Source of the DNA: Chloroflexota bacterium
Lineage (GTDB): Bacteria; Chloroflexota; Anaerolineae; Promineifilales; Promineifilaceae
Direction of reading: 5' to 3'
NCBI GenBank assembly: GCA_020353135.1
Contig: CP070688.1
Coordinates: 421,993-427,882 of the forward strand
Length of the DNA stretch: 5,890 nucleotides
Shown: one piece after another, positions 1 through 5,081 of the stretch
How positions within the stretch are numbered: the first letter of the stretch is position 1
How the letters are laid out: each line of letters starts with the position of its first letter
The notes under the pieces: model-generated
What the model was told of the DNA's origin: nothing
Database searches by the model: none
What the model saw: only the letters and a program-made list of their open reading frames with translations
Made by a program: the position numbers and the translations under genes

Positions 1-70
1 TGGCTACTTCATCAAATACGACTCGAAAACGGCGCTGTAATTCGGTGACGCCTATGATCTTTTGTACCAT
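1..70 (-). CDS. Phd/YefM-family antitoxin, N-terminal fragment (cut by window edge)
   Basis: Reading the minus strand from an ATG at 70 gives MVQKIIGVTELQRRFRVVFD followed by EVA, then the window ends after 23 codons. The block GVTELQRRFRVVFDEVA is the N-terminal DNA-binding part typical of Phd/YefM ('prevent-host-death') antitoxins, which as a family neutralise a partner toxin (often RelE/YoeB- or Doc-like) and repress their own operon as dimers. The toxin gene, if present, would lie outside the window to the left. A weak purine-rich stretch (GAGTGAGACG) precedes the start. The upstream 71-213 spacer is AT-rich and carries dyads that could be the autoregulatory operator. The family call rests on only 23 residues, so it is probable rather than certain; the type of toxin cannot be told from here. 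Confidence 0.68.
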   Translation of the reverse strand, partial: MVQKIIGVTELQRRFRVVFDEVA

Positions 71-213
71 CGTCTCACTCGTTATTAGCGATATACTAAT
101 TTAAATACATATCTGGATATATAGTATACTACAAATCAAGATAAAGATGTACGATATAGTTGCATGATCTCTGGCGGTGGATAGCGTCCGGTCCCGGCCT
201 TGGAAAGAAACTC
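71..213. promoter_or_regulatory. AT-rich divergent promoter/operator region
   Basis: This spacer separates the minus-strand antitoxin from the plus-strand P-loop protein. Its left two thirds (about 80-165) are dominated by A and T, in sharp contrast to the GC-rich coding DNA on either side. It contains a perfect 10-bp palindrome TAGTATACTA at 122-131, a second copy of its half TATACTA at 92-98, and CGATATA at 89-95 and 152-158. TATAGT (120-125) and TATACT (125-130) resemble -10 boxes for the plus strand, and the palindrome offers TATACT on the minus strand too. No well-spaced -35 box was found for either direction. A role as shared promoter and antitoxin operator is inference from position and symmetry. 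Confidence 0.45.
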
Positions 214-876
214 ATGGATACTAACGATATTCGGCGAGCTTTGGCTCACGTGCTGTGGCTGGGGGGTGGGCCGGATGCGGGGAAGTCGACGGCGGCCCGG
301 ATCCTGGTCCGGCGTTATGGGTTGGGGTTTTATTCGCTGGACAAGCGGGGGCAGACGCATCTGGAAAGGTTGGCGGCCGGGTCGGGCGCCGGGTCGGCGA
401 CGTATCGGGAGGTCCTGGACACCTCGCCGGTCGAGCGCCTGGCGGCGTTGGCGCCGGCCGCACATGTGGATTGGGCCTGGACCTTCGCCCACGATCGTTT
501 CCCGCTGCTGCTCGAAGAGCTGCGGAGCTTCCAAGGGCCGCGCCCGCTCCTGGCCGAAGGGGCCGGCGTGTTGCCGGAACTGGTCGCGCCGCTACTGACG
601 TCGAAGCAACAGGCCATCTGGCTGGTACCGAGCGAGACGTTTGTCCAGGCCAACTGGGGGCGGTCGAAGAAGCGTTTTCTGGCCCGGCAGATGGCCGATC
701 CGGCGCGGGCCAAACGCGATTTGCTAACCATCGATCAACTGCTGGCCGAGCGCATCGCAAAGCAGGCCCGGGCCAATAGTTTACGCGCCCTGGAGATAGA
801 TGGCTCGGAATCCCCGGCCGAGGTAGCTGAGCTGGTGGCCGAGCATTTTGAGCCGCATTTGCCGGCTGCCGGATAG
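214..876 (+). CDS. P-loop NTPase, nucleotide/small-molecule kinase-like protein of unknown substrate
   Basis: The 220-residue protein begins with a hydrophobic strand (HVLWLGG) leading into a textbook Walker A motif, GGPDAGKST, at residues 18-26. A second strand PLLAEGAG (111-118) lies where NMP-kinase-like folds carry the substrate-facing acidic residue, and GRSKKRFLARQ (149-159) looks like a basic lid. The length and layout fit small cytosolic AAA/adenylate-kinase-like ATP-binding proteins that presumably phosphorylate a small molecule; the substrate cannot be read from the sequence. The start at 214 is chosen because GGAAAG (202-207) sits 6 nt upstream. An in-frame TTG at 160 would add 18 residues ahead of the conserved core and has no good ribosome site. 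It is divergent from the antitoxin gene, but nothing in it resembles a known toxin closely: a zeta-toxin-like kinase role is conceivable only because both are P-loop kinases. Confidence 0.8.
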   Translation: MDTNDIRRALAHVLWLGGGPDAGKSTAARILVRRYGLGFYSLDKRGQTHLERLAAGSGAGSATYREVLDTSPVERLAALAPAAHVDWAWTFAHDRFPLLLEELRSFQGPRPLLAEGAGVLPELVAPLLTSKQQAIWLVPSETFVQANWGRSKKRFLARQMADPARAKRDLLTIDQLLAERIAKQARANSLRALEIDGSESPAEVAELVAEHFEPHLPAAG

Positions 877-938
877 CCCGTGGCCTGATGCTGCGCTGCA
901 CCCCAGGCATTTGGAAGCATCACAAAGAGCGAGGAGGG

Positions 939-991
939 GGCATTCTCAAATGCGACCGGCGCCTTGGCATGACGCGGCATTTGAGAATGCC
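939..991. repeat. Perfect 15-bp inverted repeat in a convergent gap, possible bidirectional terminator or REP-like element
   Basis: GGCATTCTCAAATGC at 939-953 is exactly inverted as GCATTTGAGAATGCC at 977-991, with a 23-nt loop. The pairing can extend outward through GAGGAG (931-936) and CTCCTC (995-1000) with a small asymmetric bulge. The right arm can alternatively fold on the following bases (GAGAATG 983-989 with CATTCTC 991-997). It lies between the 3' ends of two converging genes, a typical place for a bidirectional terminator, but neither side is followed by a run of T, so the intrinsic-terminator reading is uncertain. A short repetitive extragenic element is the alternative. Confidence 0.7.
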
Positions 992-1023
992 ATTCTCCTC
1001 TTAATGGCGTGCTGGCTTATGGG

Positions 1024-1215
1024 TTACTTGCTCCGGTAAGTGCGGCGCCAGTAGAGCCAGAGTTGCACCAGGCCGACGAGGGCCAAGGCTGCAGCCGGGT
1101 AGACGATGACCTGGGGCGATTCGGGCGACAACTCCACCCTGGTGAAGCCGGCCACCAGGGCCAGCCCGGCCAGTAAGAAGAAGAGGACGGCGGCTATCAG
1201 GCGTTTGTTGTTCAT
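1024..1215 (-). CDS. Small two-helix membrane protein, function unknown
   Basis: The 63-residue product has two hydrophobic segments, about residues 6-24 (AAVLFFLLAGLALVAG) and 37-55 (VIVYPAAALALVGLVQLWL). They are joined by a short acidic/polar loop (RVELSPESPQ). Positive charges at the N-terminus (NNKR) and C-terminus (WRRTYRSK) predict both ends in the cytoplasm. The start is supported by GGAGG six bases before the ATG, and codon-level hydrophobicity makes a chance ORF unlikely. It is not recognised as a named family. It lies 203 bp downstream of the response regulator on the same strand, probably too far for tight coupling, and a good promoter was not identified. It might be co-regulated with the two-component system, but this is speculation. 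Confidence 0.72.
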   Translation of the reverse strand: MNNKRLIAAVLFFLLAGLALVAGFTRVELSPESPQVIVYPAAALALVGLVQLWLYWRRTYRSK

Positions 1216-1354
1216 AGTGGGCCTCCATGGGTTAAGTAGGGTTTCAGTCTGATGATAGAGTAAGGCAGAAGTGGACGGGGCACACGCGCCTGGAGGATGA
1301 TTTGGGGCGATCTCGTGGGGTGGTTTGCGGCCGCTACTGGCGAAGGGCGTAGAA

Positions 1355-1408
1355 GCCTGACTTTTCGTAGGCTATTGAGCTGCCCTGAAATACGCAAAAT
1401 AGTCAGGC
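1355..1408 (-). terminator. Possible stem-loop downstream of the two-component operon
   Basis: GCCTGACT at 1355-1362 is the exact inverse of AGTCAGGC at 1401-1408, separated by 38 nt. It begins 11 bases beyond the stop codon of the response regulator, where the operon's transcript should end. The loop contains further partial pairing (TTTCG near 1363 with CGCAAA near 1394). It lacks a T-run directly after the stem, so it may only protect the 3' end or may be fortuitous. The rest of the 1216-1418 spacer shows no convincing gene. Confidence 0.3.
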
Positions 1409-1418
1409 ATCTTGAGGC

Positions 1419-2081
1419 TTAGTCGACATCTTCCCGGCGGACGATGCCTTCTTTCCAGGCGTAGACGGCCGCTTCGGTGCGGTCGGCCAGGTGCAGCTTG
1501 CTGAGGATGTTGCTGACGTGCCCTTTGACCGTGTTCCGGCTGATGACCAATTGCCCGGCGATCTTGCTGTTGGTCAAGCCGCTGGCGATGAGCTTGAGCA
1601 CTTCCAGCTCGCGCTCGGTCAATTCGGTGAATGGATTGACTTCCGCGCTTGGCGCGCCATGCATCTCCAATACCAGCCGCGAGGCGACGCGGGGGTGCAG
1701 GGTCGCTTCGCCCCGGGCGGCCCGGTCGATGGCCTGGGCCAGGTCTTCCATCTTGACGTCTTTGAGGATGTAGGAGATGGCCCCGGCCCGCAGGGCGGGG
1801 AAGATGTGCTCGTCTTGATGGTAGGAGGTCAGGACGACGATCTGGCTGCGGGGACTGACATCTTTGACCTGGCGGGTGGCTTCCACGCCGTCCATGCCGG
1901 CCATCACCAGGTCCATCAGGACTACGTCGGGCACATGTTCGGCGGCCAGACGGACGGCGGCCGCGCCCGATTCAGCTTCGCCCACAACCTGGAAGTCGGG
2001 CAGGGCGTCGAGATAAGCGCGCACGCCCTGGCGCACTACTTCATGATCGTCGACCAAAAGAACGGTAATCGCTTCAGCCAT
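1419..2081 (-). CDS. NarL/LuxR-family response regulator transcription factor
   Basis: This 220-residue cytoplasmic DNA-binding protein is the output half of the two-component pair. Residues 1-120 form a receiver domain: acidic pocket D11-D12, phospho-acceptor D57 (VVLMDLVM), switch residue T85 (IVVLTSY) and conserved K107 (YILKDV). A linker leads to a LuxR/GerE helix-turn-helix at about 153-215, with LTERELEVLKLIASGLTNSK and the recognition-helix region SRNTVKGHVSNILSKLHLAD. Length and organisation match the family exactly. Phosphorylation by the upstream kinase should promote dimerisation and promoter binding. The ATG overlaps the kinase stop by 8 nt (ATGGCTGA), and AGGAG lies 7 nt upstream inside the kinase gene, so the two are translationally coupled. 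Target genes are unknown; the direct repeat before the kinase gene (3662-3680) is one candidate site. Confidence 0.96.
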   Translation of the reverse strand: MAEAITVLLVDDHEVVRQGVRAYLDALPDFQVVGEAESGAAAVRLAAEHVPDVVLMDLVMAGMDGVEATRQVKDVSPRSQIVVLTSYHQDEHIFPALRAGAISYILKDVKMEDLAQAIDRAARGEATLHPRVASRLVLEMHGAPSAEVNPFTELTERELEVLKLIASGLTNSKIAGQLVISRNTVKGHVSNILSKLHLADRTEAAVYAWKEGIVRREDVD

Positions 2082-3609
2082 CTTGTTCTCCTGCTACCGT
2101 TTCGCCGGCCGCTGGCCAGGTGGCGGTAATCCGGGTTCCCTCGCCGGCCGCGCTGTCGACCTGCAGGCGGCCGCCGATCAATTCGGCCCGCTCCTGCATC
2201 GAGCGTAAGCCCAGGCCGCCGTAGTCCCCTTTTGGATTGAAGCCGCGGCCATCATCGCCGATGGTCAGAGTGACTTGCCCATCGTCGTAAGCCAACTTGA
2301 TCCCGGCCGTGGTCGCTCCGCTGTGGCGGGCCGTGTTGGCCAGCGCTTCCTGGGTGACGCGGTACAAGGCCTGGTCCACTTCCAAGGGTAGTTGGCCGTC
2401 GCCAGACACCTGTACGTCGACCTCGATATTGTTTTGTTGGGCCCAGTCGACCGCGTATTCGCGCAGGGCGACGGGCAGGCCACCTTCCTGTAAATTGGCC
2501 GGCCGCAGCTTGAGGATCAGATCGGTCAGCTCTGCCCGCACCCGGTCGACCAGCTTCTGGGCCTCTTGCAAATGTTCCCTGGCCTGGGCTGGATCGCGCT
2601 CCTCTAAAGCCAGCGCGGCGCCTATTTGGGCCGAAGCGGCGAAAGCCTGCTGCTTGGCGCTATCATGCAGATCGCGAGCCATTCGGTTGCGCTCTTCGGC
2701 CACGGCGATTTCCTGTCGCCGGCGCAGCAACTTCTCGAGCCGGGCGGCCATGGCGTCCAGTTTGCCGGCCAACTGGCCGATCTCGTCGCGATTGTCGTCG
2801 GCGACACGGGCCGACAGGTCGCCCCGGCTCCAGGACTCAGAAGTGATGGAGAAGCGCTCGAAGCGCCTGACCAATCCGCCGGCAGTGATCGAGCCAAATA
2901 TCGCGCCCAGCAGTCCGGCGCCGATGACGAAGAACAGAAAAGCCCGGCCGGCCGCGGCCAGGGCATTGTCCAGAACGTCGCGCTGGGTCGGCAGGGCCGA
3001 GTAGTCGACGACGGCTGCGCCCAGGACCGTTTCCTGGCTGCCCGGTTGGTTGAATATGGGCGTTACGAAGATCGCGTCGCCGGAGCCAAGAGAAGTGAAG
3101 AGTTGGTCGGGATCGGTCTCGCCGGCCAGGGCCGGGGCCAGGGGTTGGGCCAGGACGGGTTTGCTTTCGACGTCCAATGGCTGCCCCAAGCGCGCGCCAG
3201 GCACGACCCACTCGTCGGAAGTAGCCACGAGATGACCGGCGGCATCGACCAGTGCGATATGGATCTCGGCCGAGATGCTGGTATTGACGTCCAGTTCGCC
3301 CACGCTGAAAAAGGGCCGGCCGGGCATTATGACGCGGGCCTGGTTGAGTAACTCAGAAACGGCTGCTTCGTCCACGGATGGGGTGGTCAGGAACGGCCGC
3401 ACCAGAGGGGCGATATTCTCGCCAGCGATCTGTTGCCAATCGGCCGGGGTGTAGCGGTCGTCGGACGGGAACAGGCGAGAGAAGAGCAGACCGGCCATGA
3501 TCAAAACGGCTACCAGGAGGGCGCCGATGGTGACGATAGTGTAGCTGAGGATCAACTGCCAGCGCAGCCGGCGAAATGGGGCGGTTACTTCGTGAAGTCG
3601 TTCGGACAT
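2074..3609 (-). CDS. Membrane sensor histidine kinase (HisKA_3 / NarX-like)
   Basis: The 511-residue protein senses a signal across the cytoplasmic membrane and phosphorylates the coupled response regulator. Numbering from the ATG at 3609: TM1 about 18-42, an extracytoplasmic sensor region about 45-218, TM2 about 222-246, then a HAMP linker to about 295 (GGLVRRFERF ... DEIGQLAGKLDAM). The H-box has EERNRMARDLHDSAKQQ with phospho-acceptor H315. The ATPase domain shows the N-box TQEALANTARHSGA (N425), G1 GDDGRGF near 452 and G2 GGLGLRSM near 464. All key residues are present, so it should be active. The sensor region matches no family I can name with confidence. Start choice is uncertain: the ATG at 3609 has GGAGG only 2 nt upstream, while an in-frame GTG at 3618 has no ribosome site. 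The last 8 nt overlap the regulator gene. Confidence 0.95.
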   Translation of the reverse strand: MSERLHEVTAPFRRLRWQLILSYTIVTIGALLVAVLIMAGLLFSRLFPSDDRYTPADWQQIAGENIAPLVRPFLTTPSVDEAAVSELLNQARVIMPGRPFFSVGELDVNTSISAEIHIALVDAAGHLVATSDEWVVPGARLGQPLDVESKPVLAQPLAPALAGETDPDQLFTSLGSGDAIFVTPIFNQPGSQETVLGAAVVDYSALPTQRDVLDNALAAAGRAFLFFVIGAGLLGAIFGSITAGGLVRRFERFSITSESWSRGDLSARVADDNRDEIGQLAGKLDAMAARLEKLLRRRQEIAVAEERNRMARDLHDSAKQQAFAASAQIGAALALEERDPAQAREHLQEAQKLVDRVRAELTDLILKLRPANLQEGGLPVALREYAVDWAQQNNIEVDVQVSGDGQLPLEVDQALYRVTQEALANTARHSGATTAGIKLAYDDGQVTLTIGDDGRGFNPKGDYGGLGLRSMQERAELIGGRLQVDSAAGEGTRITATWPAAGETVAGEQDG

Positions 3610-3628
3610 AGCCTCCACCAGGATAATG

Positions 3629-3650
3629 GCGCCCGGCCGGCGGCCGGCGC
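3629..3650 (-). other. GC-only hairpin in the sensor-kinase mRNA leader
   Basis: The 22-nt stretch can fold as an 8-bp all-G/C stem: GCGCC (3629-3633) plus GGC (3635-3637), with C3634 bulged, pairs with GCCGGCGC (3643-3650) around a 5-nt loop. It lies between the predicted transcription start (near 3662) and the start codon at 3609, about 20 nt from the ATG. No T-run follows it on the minus strand, so it is not an intrinsic terminator. It could limit translation or stabilise the message; in GC-rich DNA it may also be incidental. Confidence 0.4.
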
Positions 3651-3668
3651 ACGGTGCGGTCAGCGTAT

Positions 3669-3698
3669 ACTATAGCGTATCTGAGCGGGCGGTTGAAA
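3669..3698 (-). promoter_or_regulatory. Predicted sigma70-type promoter of the sensor-kinase/regulator operon
   Basis: On the minus strand TTTCAA (3693-3698) and TATAGT (3669-3674) are spaced by 18 bp, giving a plausible -35/-10 pair. The predicted start would be near 3662, leaving a leader of about 50 nt before the kinase ATG. The -10 box is overlapped by two copies of AGCGTAT on the plus strand, at 3662-3668 and 3674-3680, repeated with a 12-bp step. Such a repeat at a promoter could bind a regulator, possibly the operon's own. The assignment is by eye from consensus similarity. Confidence 0.45.
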
Positions 3699-3925
3699 CG
3701 ACCTGGAGGAGGGTTTCATACCCTACCGGCGTAGGGGCCTGGCAGTGCTGCCAACTCCGCATAGCAGCATATGTCTACGATAGTTTGGCATAATTGTGCG
3801 ACTTTGTGCGCTGACAGTGCTATCCAAGATCTGCGCAGATTTTTCAGGTCTTAACTGGATTCGGCCGCATATTGAAGCATAACCGTCTACCCAGGAAAGA
3901 TGCAGTTACAGCGCTGTGGCCGGCC
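3699..3925. other. Gene-free spacer with several small dyads
   Basis: No credible coding region is seen between the kinase promoter and the acetyltransferase stop. The left part has CCCTAC-CGGC-GTAGGG (3721-3736), an overlapping competitor GGGT (3711-3714) with ACCC (3720-3723), and GGCAG-tg-CTGCC (3741-3752). Further right are a 12-bp perfect palindrome ATCTGCGCAGAT (3829-3840) followed on the plus strand by TTTT, and the palindrome ACAGCGCTGT (3908-3917), ten bases past the acetyltransferase stop. The last could contribute to 3' end formation of that gene, but no classic terminator with a T-run is visible on the minus strand. Confidence 0.4.
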
Positions 3926-4867
3926 TCAGAATATCTTTCGCCAGTAGGCGCCCTGGTGCACTTCGCCAAAACCGATAGCGTCGTATAACCGGTTAGCCGG
4001 GATCATGTCGCCGGTATCCACCATAGCGTAATGGGCGCCCAGCGCGCTGAGGCGGAGCAGCCCTTCTCGCATTAGCGCCCTGGCCAGGCCTTTCTGGCGA
4101 TGGTCCGGATGAGTGCAAACGGGTTCAAAGATGCCCAGCTGGTTGGCCTGGTCATAGGGAATACCCACGTAAGCGGCGAAAGCGCCATCGGGCGTTATAG
4201 CCACCAGGTCCAGATCGGGCTGGAATGAAGGCGCCTGGCGGGCGAAGTTTTGGTATTCGGTCGCGTTGTGGAAATCGCGGTTAAAGGCAGCATTGAGCAG
4301 ATCGGCTATCTGTTGCGCGTCGGCGTCATCTTCTGGGTCTGTGGTGCGCAGGCGGTAGCCGGCGGCCAGCGCCGGCCGAGCCAGTGACTGTTGCCCAAAA
4401 CGGAGACGGCGGATGGTCCCGCCGGAGGTCATTTTCTGATAACCTCGATCTGCCAATAGTCGCTGCCGTTGGGCATCGTAGTCGTATACATAGAACTGGA
4501 TTTCGGATTTACCCTCTTCCAGAAGCTTACCCTCTGGAAGAGGCCTGGAAAGATGCTCTTCGGCCCAGGCGATCATCTCTGGTTCAAGGCGCCGGTAATC
4601 GGGGTGGACGAGCAAGGCCGGGTAACCGGGGCTATCAGGGTGGGCCACAGCGGCCGGTTGCCCGGACGGCCGTGGCCACAACTGGCTATTTTTGCACCAA
4701 TCAGGATCGCCGGCCGGGTTCTTGTCGTAAAACCGCTTACCCTCCCAACGGCGGATATCCCCGTTAAAGCCTAGCGGCGTGATCGGCATCGTTTCGCCGA
4801 TGAGGCGGTGGATGGGCCAATAATCCTCCGGCCGAACGGGACGAGATTCGGGTTTATGCATTGCCAT
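3926..4867 (-). CDS. Tandem-GNAT-fold N-acetyltransferase, substrate unknown
   Basis: The 313-residue protein should transfer an acyl group from acetyl-CoA to an amine in the cytoplasm. The C-terminal half (about 170-313) is a complete GNAT domain: GAFAAYVGI strand (228-236), then the acetyl-CoA-binding motif VCTHPDHRQKGLARALM (250-266) and the late motif ANRLYDAIGFGEV (291-303). The N-terminal half looks like a second, degenerate GNAT domain: LLVHPDYRRLEPEMIAWAEEHL near 85-106 lacks the glycine-rich pyrophosphate loop, yet LLADRGYQK (137-145) mirrors the usual ending. Such two-domain architecture is known, for example in MshD-like enzymes, where one half can be inactive. The first ATG (4867) has no ribosome site; a second in-frame ATG at 4861 would remove two residues. 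A TATAAT box 10 nt upstream suggests a near-leaderless mRNA. It is divergent from the dehalogenase gene; no shared pathway is evident. Confidence 0.9.
   Translation of the reverse strand: MAMHKPESRPVRPEDYWPIHRLIGETMPITPLGFNGDIRRWEGKRFYDKNPAGDPDWCKNSQLWPRPSGQPAAVAHPDSPGYPALLVHPDYRRLEPEMIAWAEEHLSRPLPEGKLLEEGKSEIQFYVYDYDAQRQRLLADRGYQKMTSGGTIRRLRFGQQSLARPALAAGYRLRTTDPEDDADAQQIADLLNAAFNRDFHNATEYQNFARQAPSFQPDLDLVAITPDGAFAAYVGIPYDQANQLGIFEPVCTHPDHRQKGLARALMREGLLRLSALGAHYAMVDTGDMIPANRLYDAIGFGEVHQGAYWRKIF
4513..4543 (-). repeat. Perfect 11-bp inverted repeat inside the acetyltransferase gene
   Basis: CCTCTTCCAGA (4513-4523) is exactly inverted as TCTGGAAGAGG (4533-4543) with a 9-nt loop, forming a strong hairpin in the coding mRNA. 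It overlaps a 9-bp direct repeat TTACCCTCT (4509-4517 and 4527-4535), which encodes the duplicated motif EGK in PEGKLLEEGK (residues 111-120). It falls in a linker-like segment of the degenerate N-terminal GNAT half, consistent with a small local duplication. Confidence 0.6.
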
Positions 4868-4877
4868 CAGGCGGCCG

Positions 4878-4883
4878 ATTATA
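4878..4883 (-). promoter_or_regulatory. Consensus -10 box of the acetyltransferase gene, near-leaderless start
   Basis: The minus strand reads TATAAT at 4878-4883, a perfect -10 hexamer. Only 10 bases separate it from the ATG at 4867, so transcription starting 6-7 nt downstream would give a leader of about 4 nt or none. This agrees with the absence of a Shine-Dalgarno sequence before that ATG. The -35 region is weak (TCGTTA at 4901-4906 with a 17-bp spacer). It lies just outside the heptad repeat array. Confidence 0.5.
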
Positions 4884-4914
4884 GGCCAGGTCGGGATAGG
4901 TAACGAGAGTGGTC

Positions 4915-4998
4915 GGTAGCTGGTTGCTGGTCATCGATTGACGGTTGCTGGTCGCTGGTAGCTAGTTGCTGGTCGACAGCTGCTGGTTGCTGGTAAGA
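4915..4998 (+). repeat. Heptad repeat array, left arm (12 uninterrupted 7-bp units)
   Basis: Twelve consecutive 7-bp units keep strict phase with no insertion: GGTAGCT, GGTTGCT, GGTCATC, GATTGAC, GGTTGCT, GGTCGCT, GGTAGCT, AGTTGCT, GGTCGAC, AGCTGCT, GGTTGCT, GGTAAGA. The consensus is GGTNGCT with position 4 varying most. The array occupies most of the spacer between the divergent acetyltransferase and dehalogenase genes. Its reverse complement forms the right arm at 5025-5081, so the two arms can pair imperfectly around a 26-nt centre. Degenerate heptad tracts of this kind occur between genes in some filamentous bacteria; their role is not established. Confidence 0.85.
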
Positions 4999-5024
4999 TA
5001 GGAACGACTTAGCACCGGCCAATG

Positions 5025-5081
5025 ACCAACTACCAGTAACCAGCGACCAACTACCAACTACCAGCGACCAAAGGACCAACC
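5025..5081 (-). repeat. Heptad repeat array, inverted right arm reaching the dehalogenase ATG
   Basis: On the plus strand the units are ACCAACT, ACCAGTA, ACCAGCG, ACCAACT, ACCAACT, ACCAGCG, ACCAAAG, then after one inserted G a final ACCAACC that abuts the ATG at 5082. Their reverse complements (AGTTGGT, CGCTGGT) match the left-arm units, so this is the same repeat family in opposite orientation. The second-to-last unit supplies the ribosome binding site of the downstream gene (AAAGGA at 5070-5075). Confidence 0.85.
5070..5075 (+). promoter_or_regulatory. Ribosome binding site of the dehalogenase, embedded in the repeat array
   Basis: AAAGGA lies six bases before the ATG at 5082 and is the only Shine-Dalgarno-like sequence there. 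It arises from a variant heptad (ACCAAAG plus an inserted G), so repeat and translation signal overlap. It fixes the start codon. No well-formed promoter for this gene could be picked out; TAAGAT at 4994-4999 is a weak -10 candidate. Confidence 0.6.

Noticed and set aside
160..213. TTG start extending the P-loop protein by 18 residues
   Set aside because: It lacks a Shine-Dalgarno sequence, while the ATG at 214 has GGAAAG at a good distance and begins just before the conserved core.
1212..1397. Minus-strand frame of 61 codons upstream of the small membrane protein
   Set aside because: It overlaps the start and ribosome site of the small membrane gene, has no hydrophobic or domain pattern and no ribosome site that I can see.
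2626..3351. Long plus-strand frame opposite the sensor kinase
   Set aside because: It is antisense to a gene with all kinase motifs intact; its peptide has no recognisable domain and reflects GC-rich codon bias. The same applies to the frame at 1491-2129 opposite the regulator.
3610..3618. GTG start for the sensor kinase three codons upstream
   Set aside because: No ribosome site precedes it. The ATG at 3609 is preferred, though its own GGAGG is very close, so the choice stays uncertain.
3660..3719. 19-codon minus-strand leader ORF upstream of the sensor kinase
   Set aside because: It runs through the predicted -35/-10 region, has no properly spaced ribosome site and no recognisable leader-peptide features.
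3710..3726. tRNA T-arm-like sequence (AGGGTTTCATACCCT)
   Set aside because: The loop does not match the conserved TTCRANY pattern and no acceptor, D or anticodon stems could be placed around it.
3826..3844. Intrinsic terminator at the ATCTGCGCAGAT palindrome
   Set aside because: The T-run is on the plus strand, where no gene ends nearby. On the minus strand, where the acetyltransferase transcript would arrive, no T-run follows the stem.
4879..5079. Minus-strand reading frame with repeated WSLV and DQQ patterns
   Set aside because: The periodic peptide simply reflects the 7-bp DNA repeat (21 nt = 7 codons). It starts at a TTG without a ribosome site and covers the spacer between two well-supported genes.
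4915..5081. CRISPR array
   Set aside because: Units are 7 bp and contiguous with no spacers, and the array inverts midway; none of this fits CRISPR.
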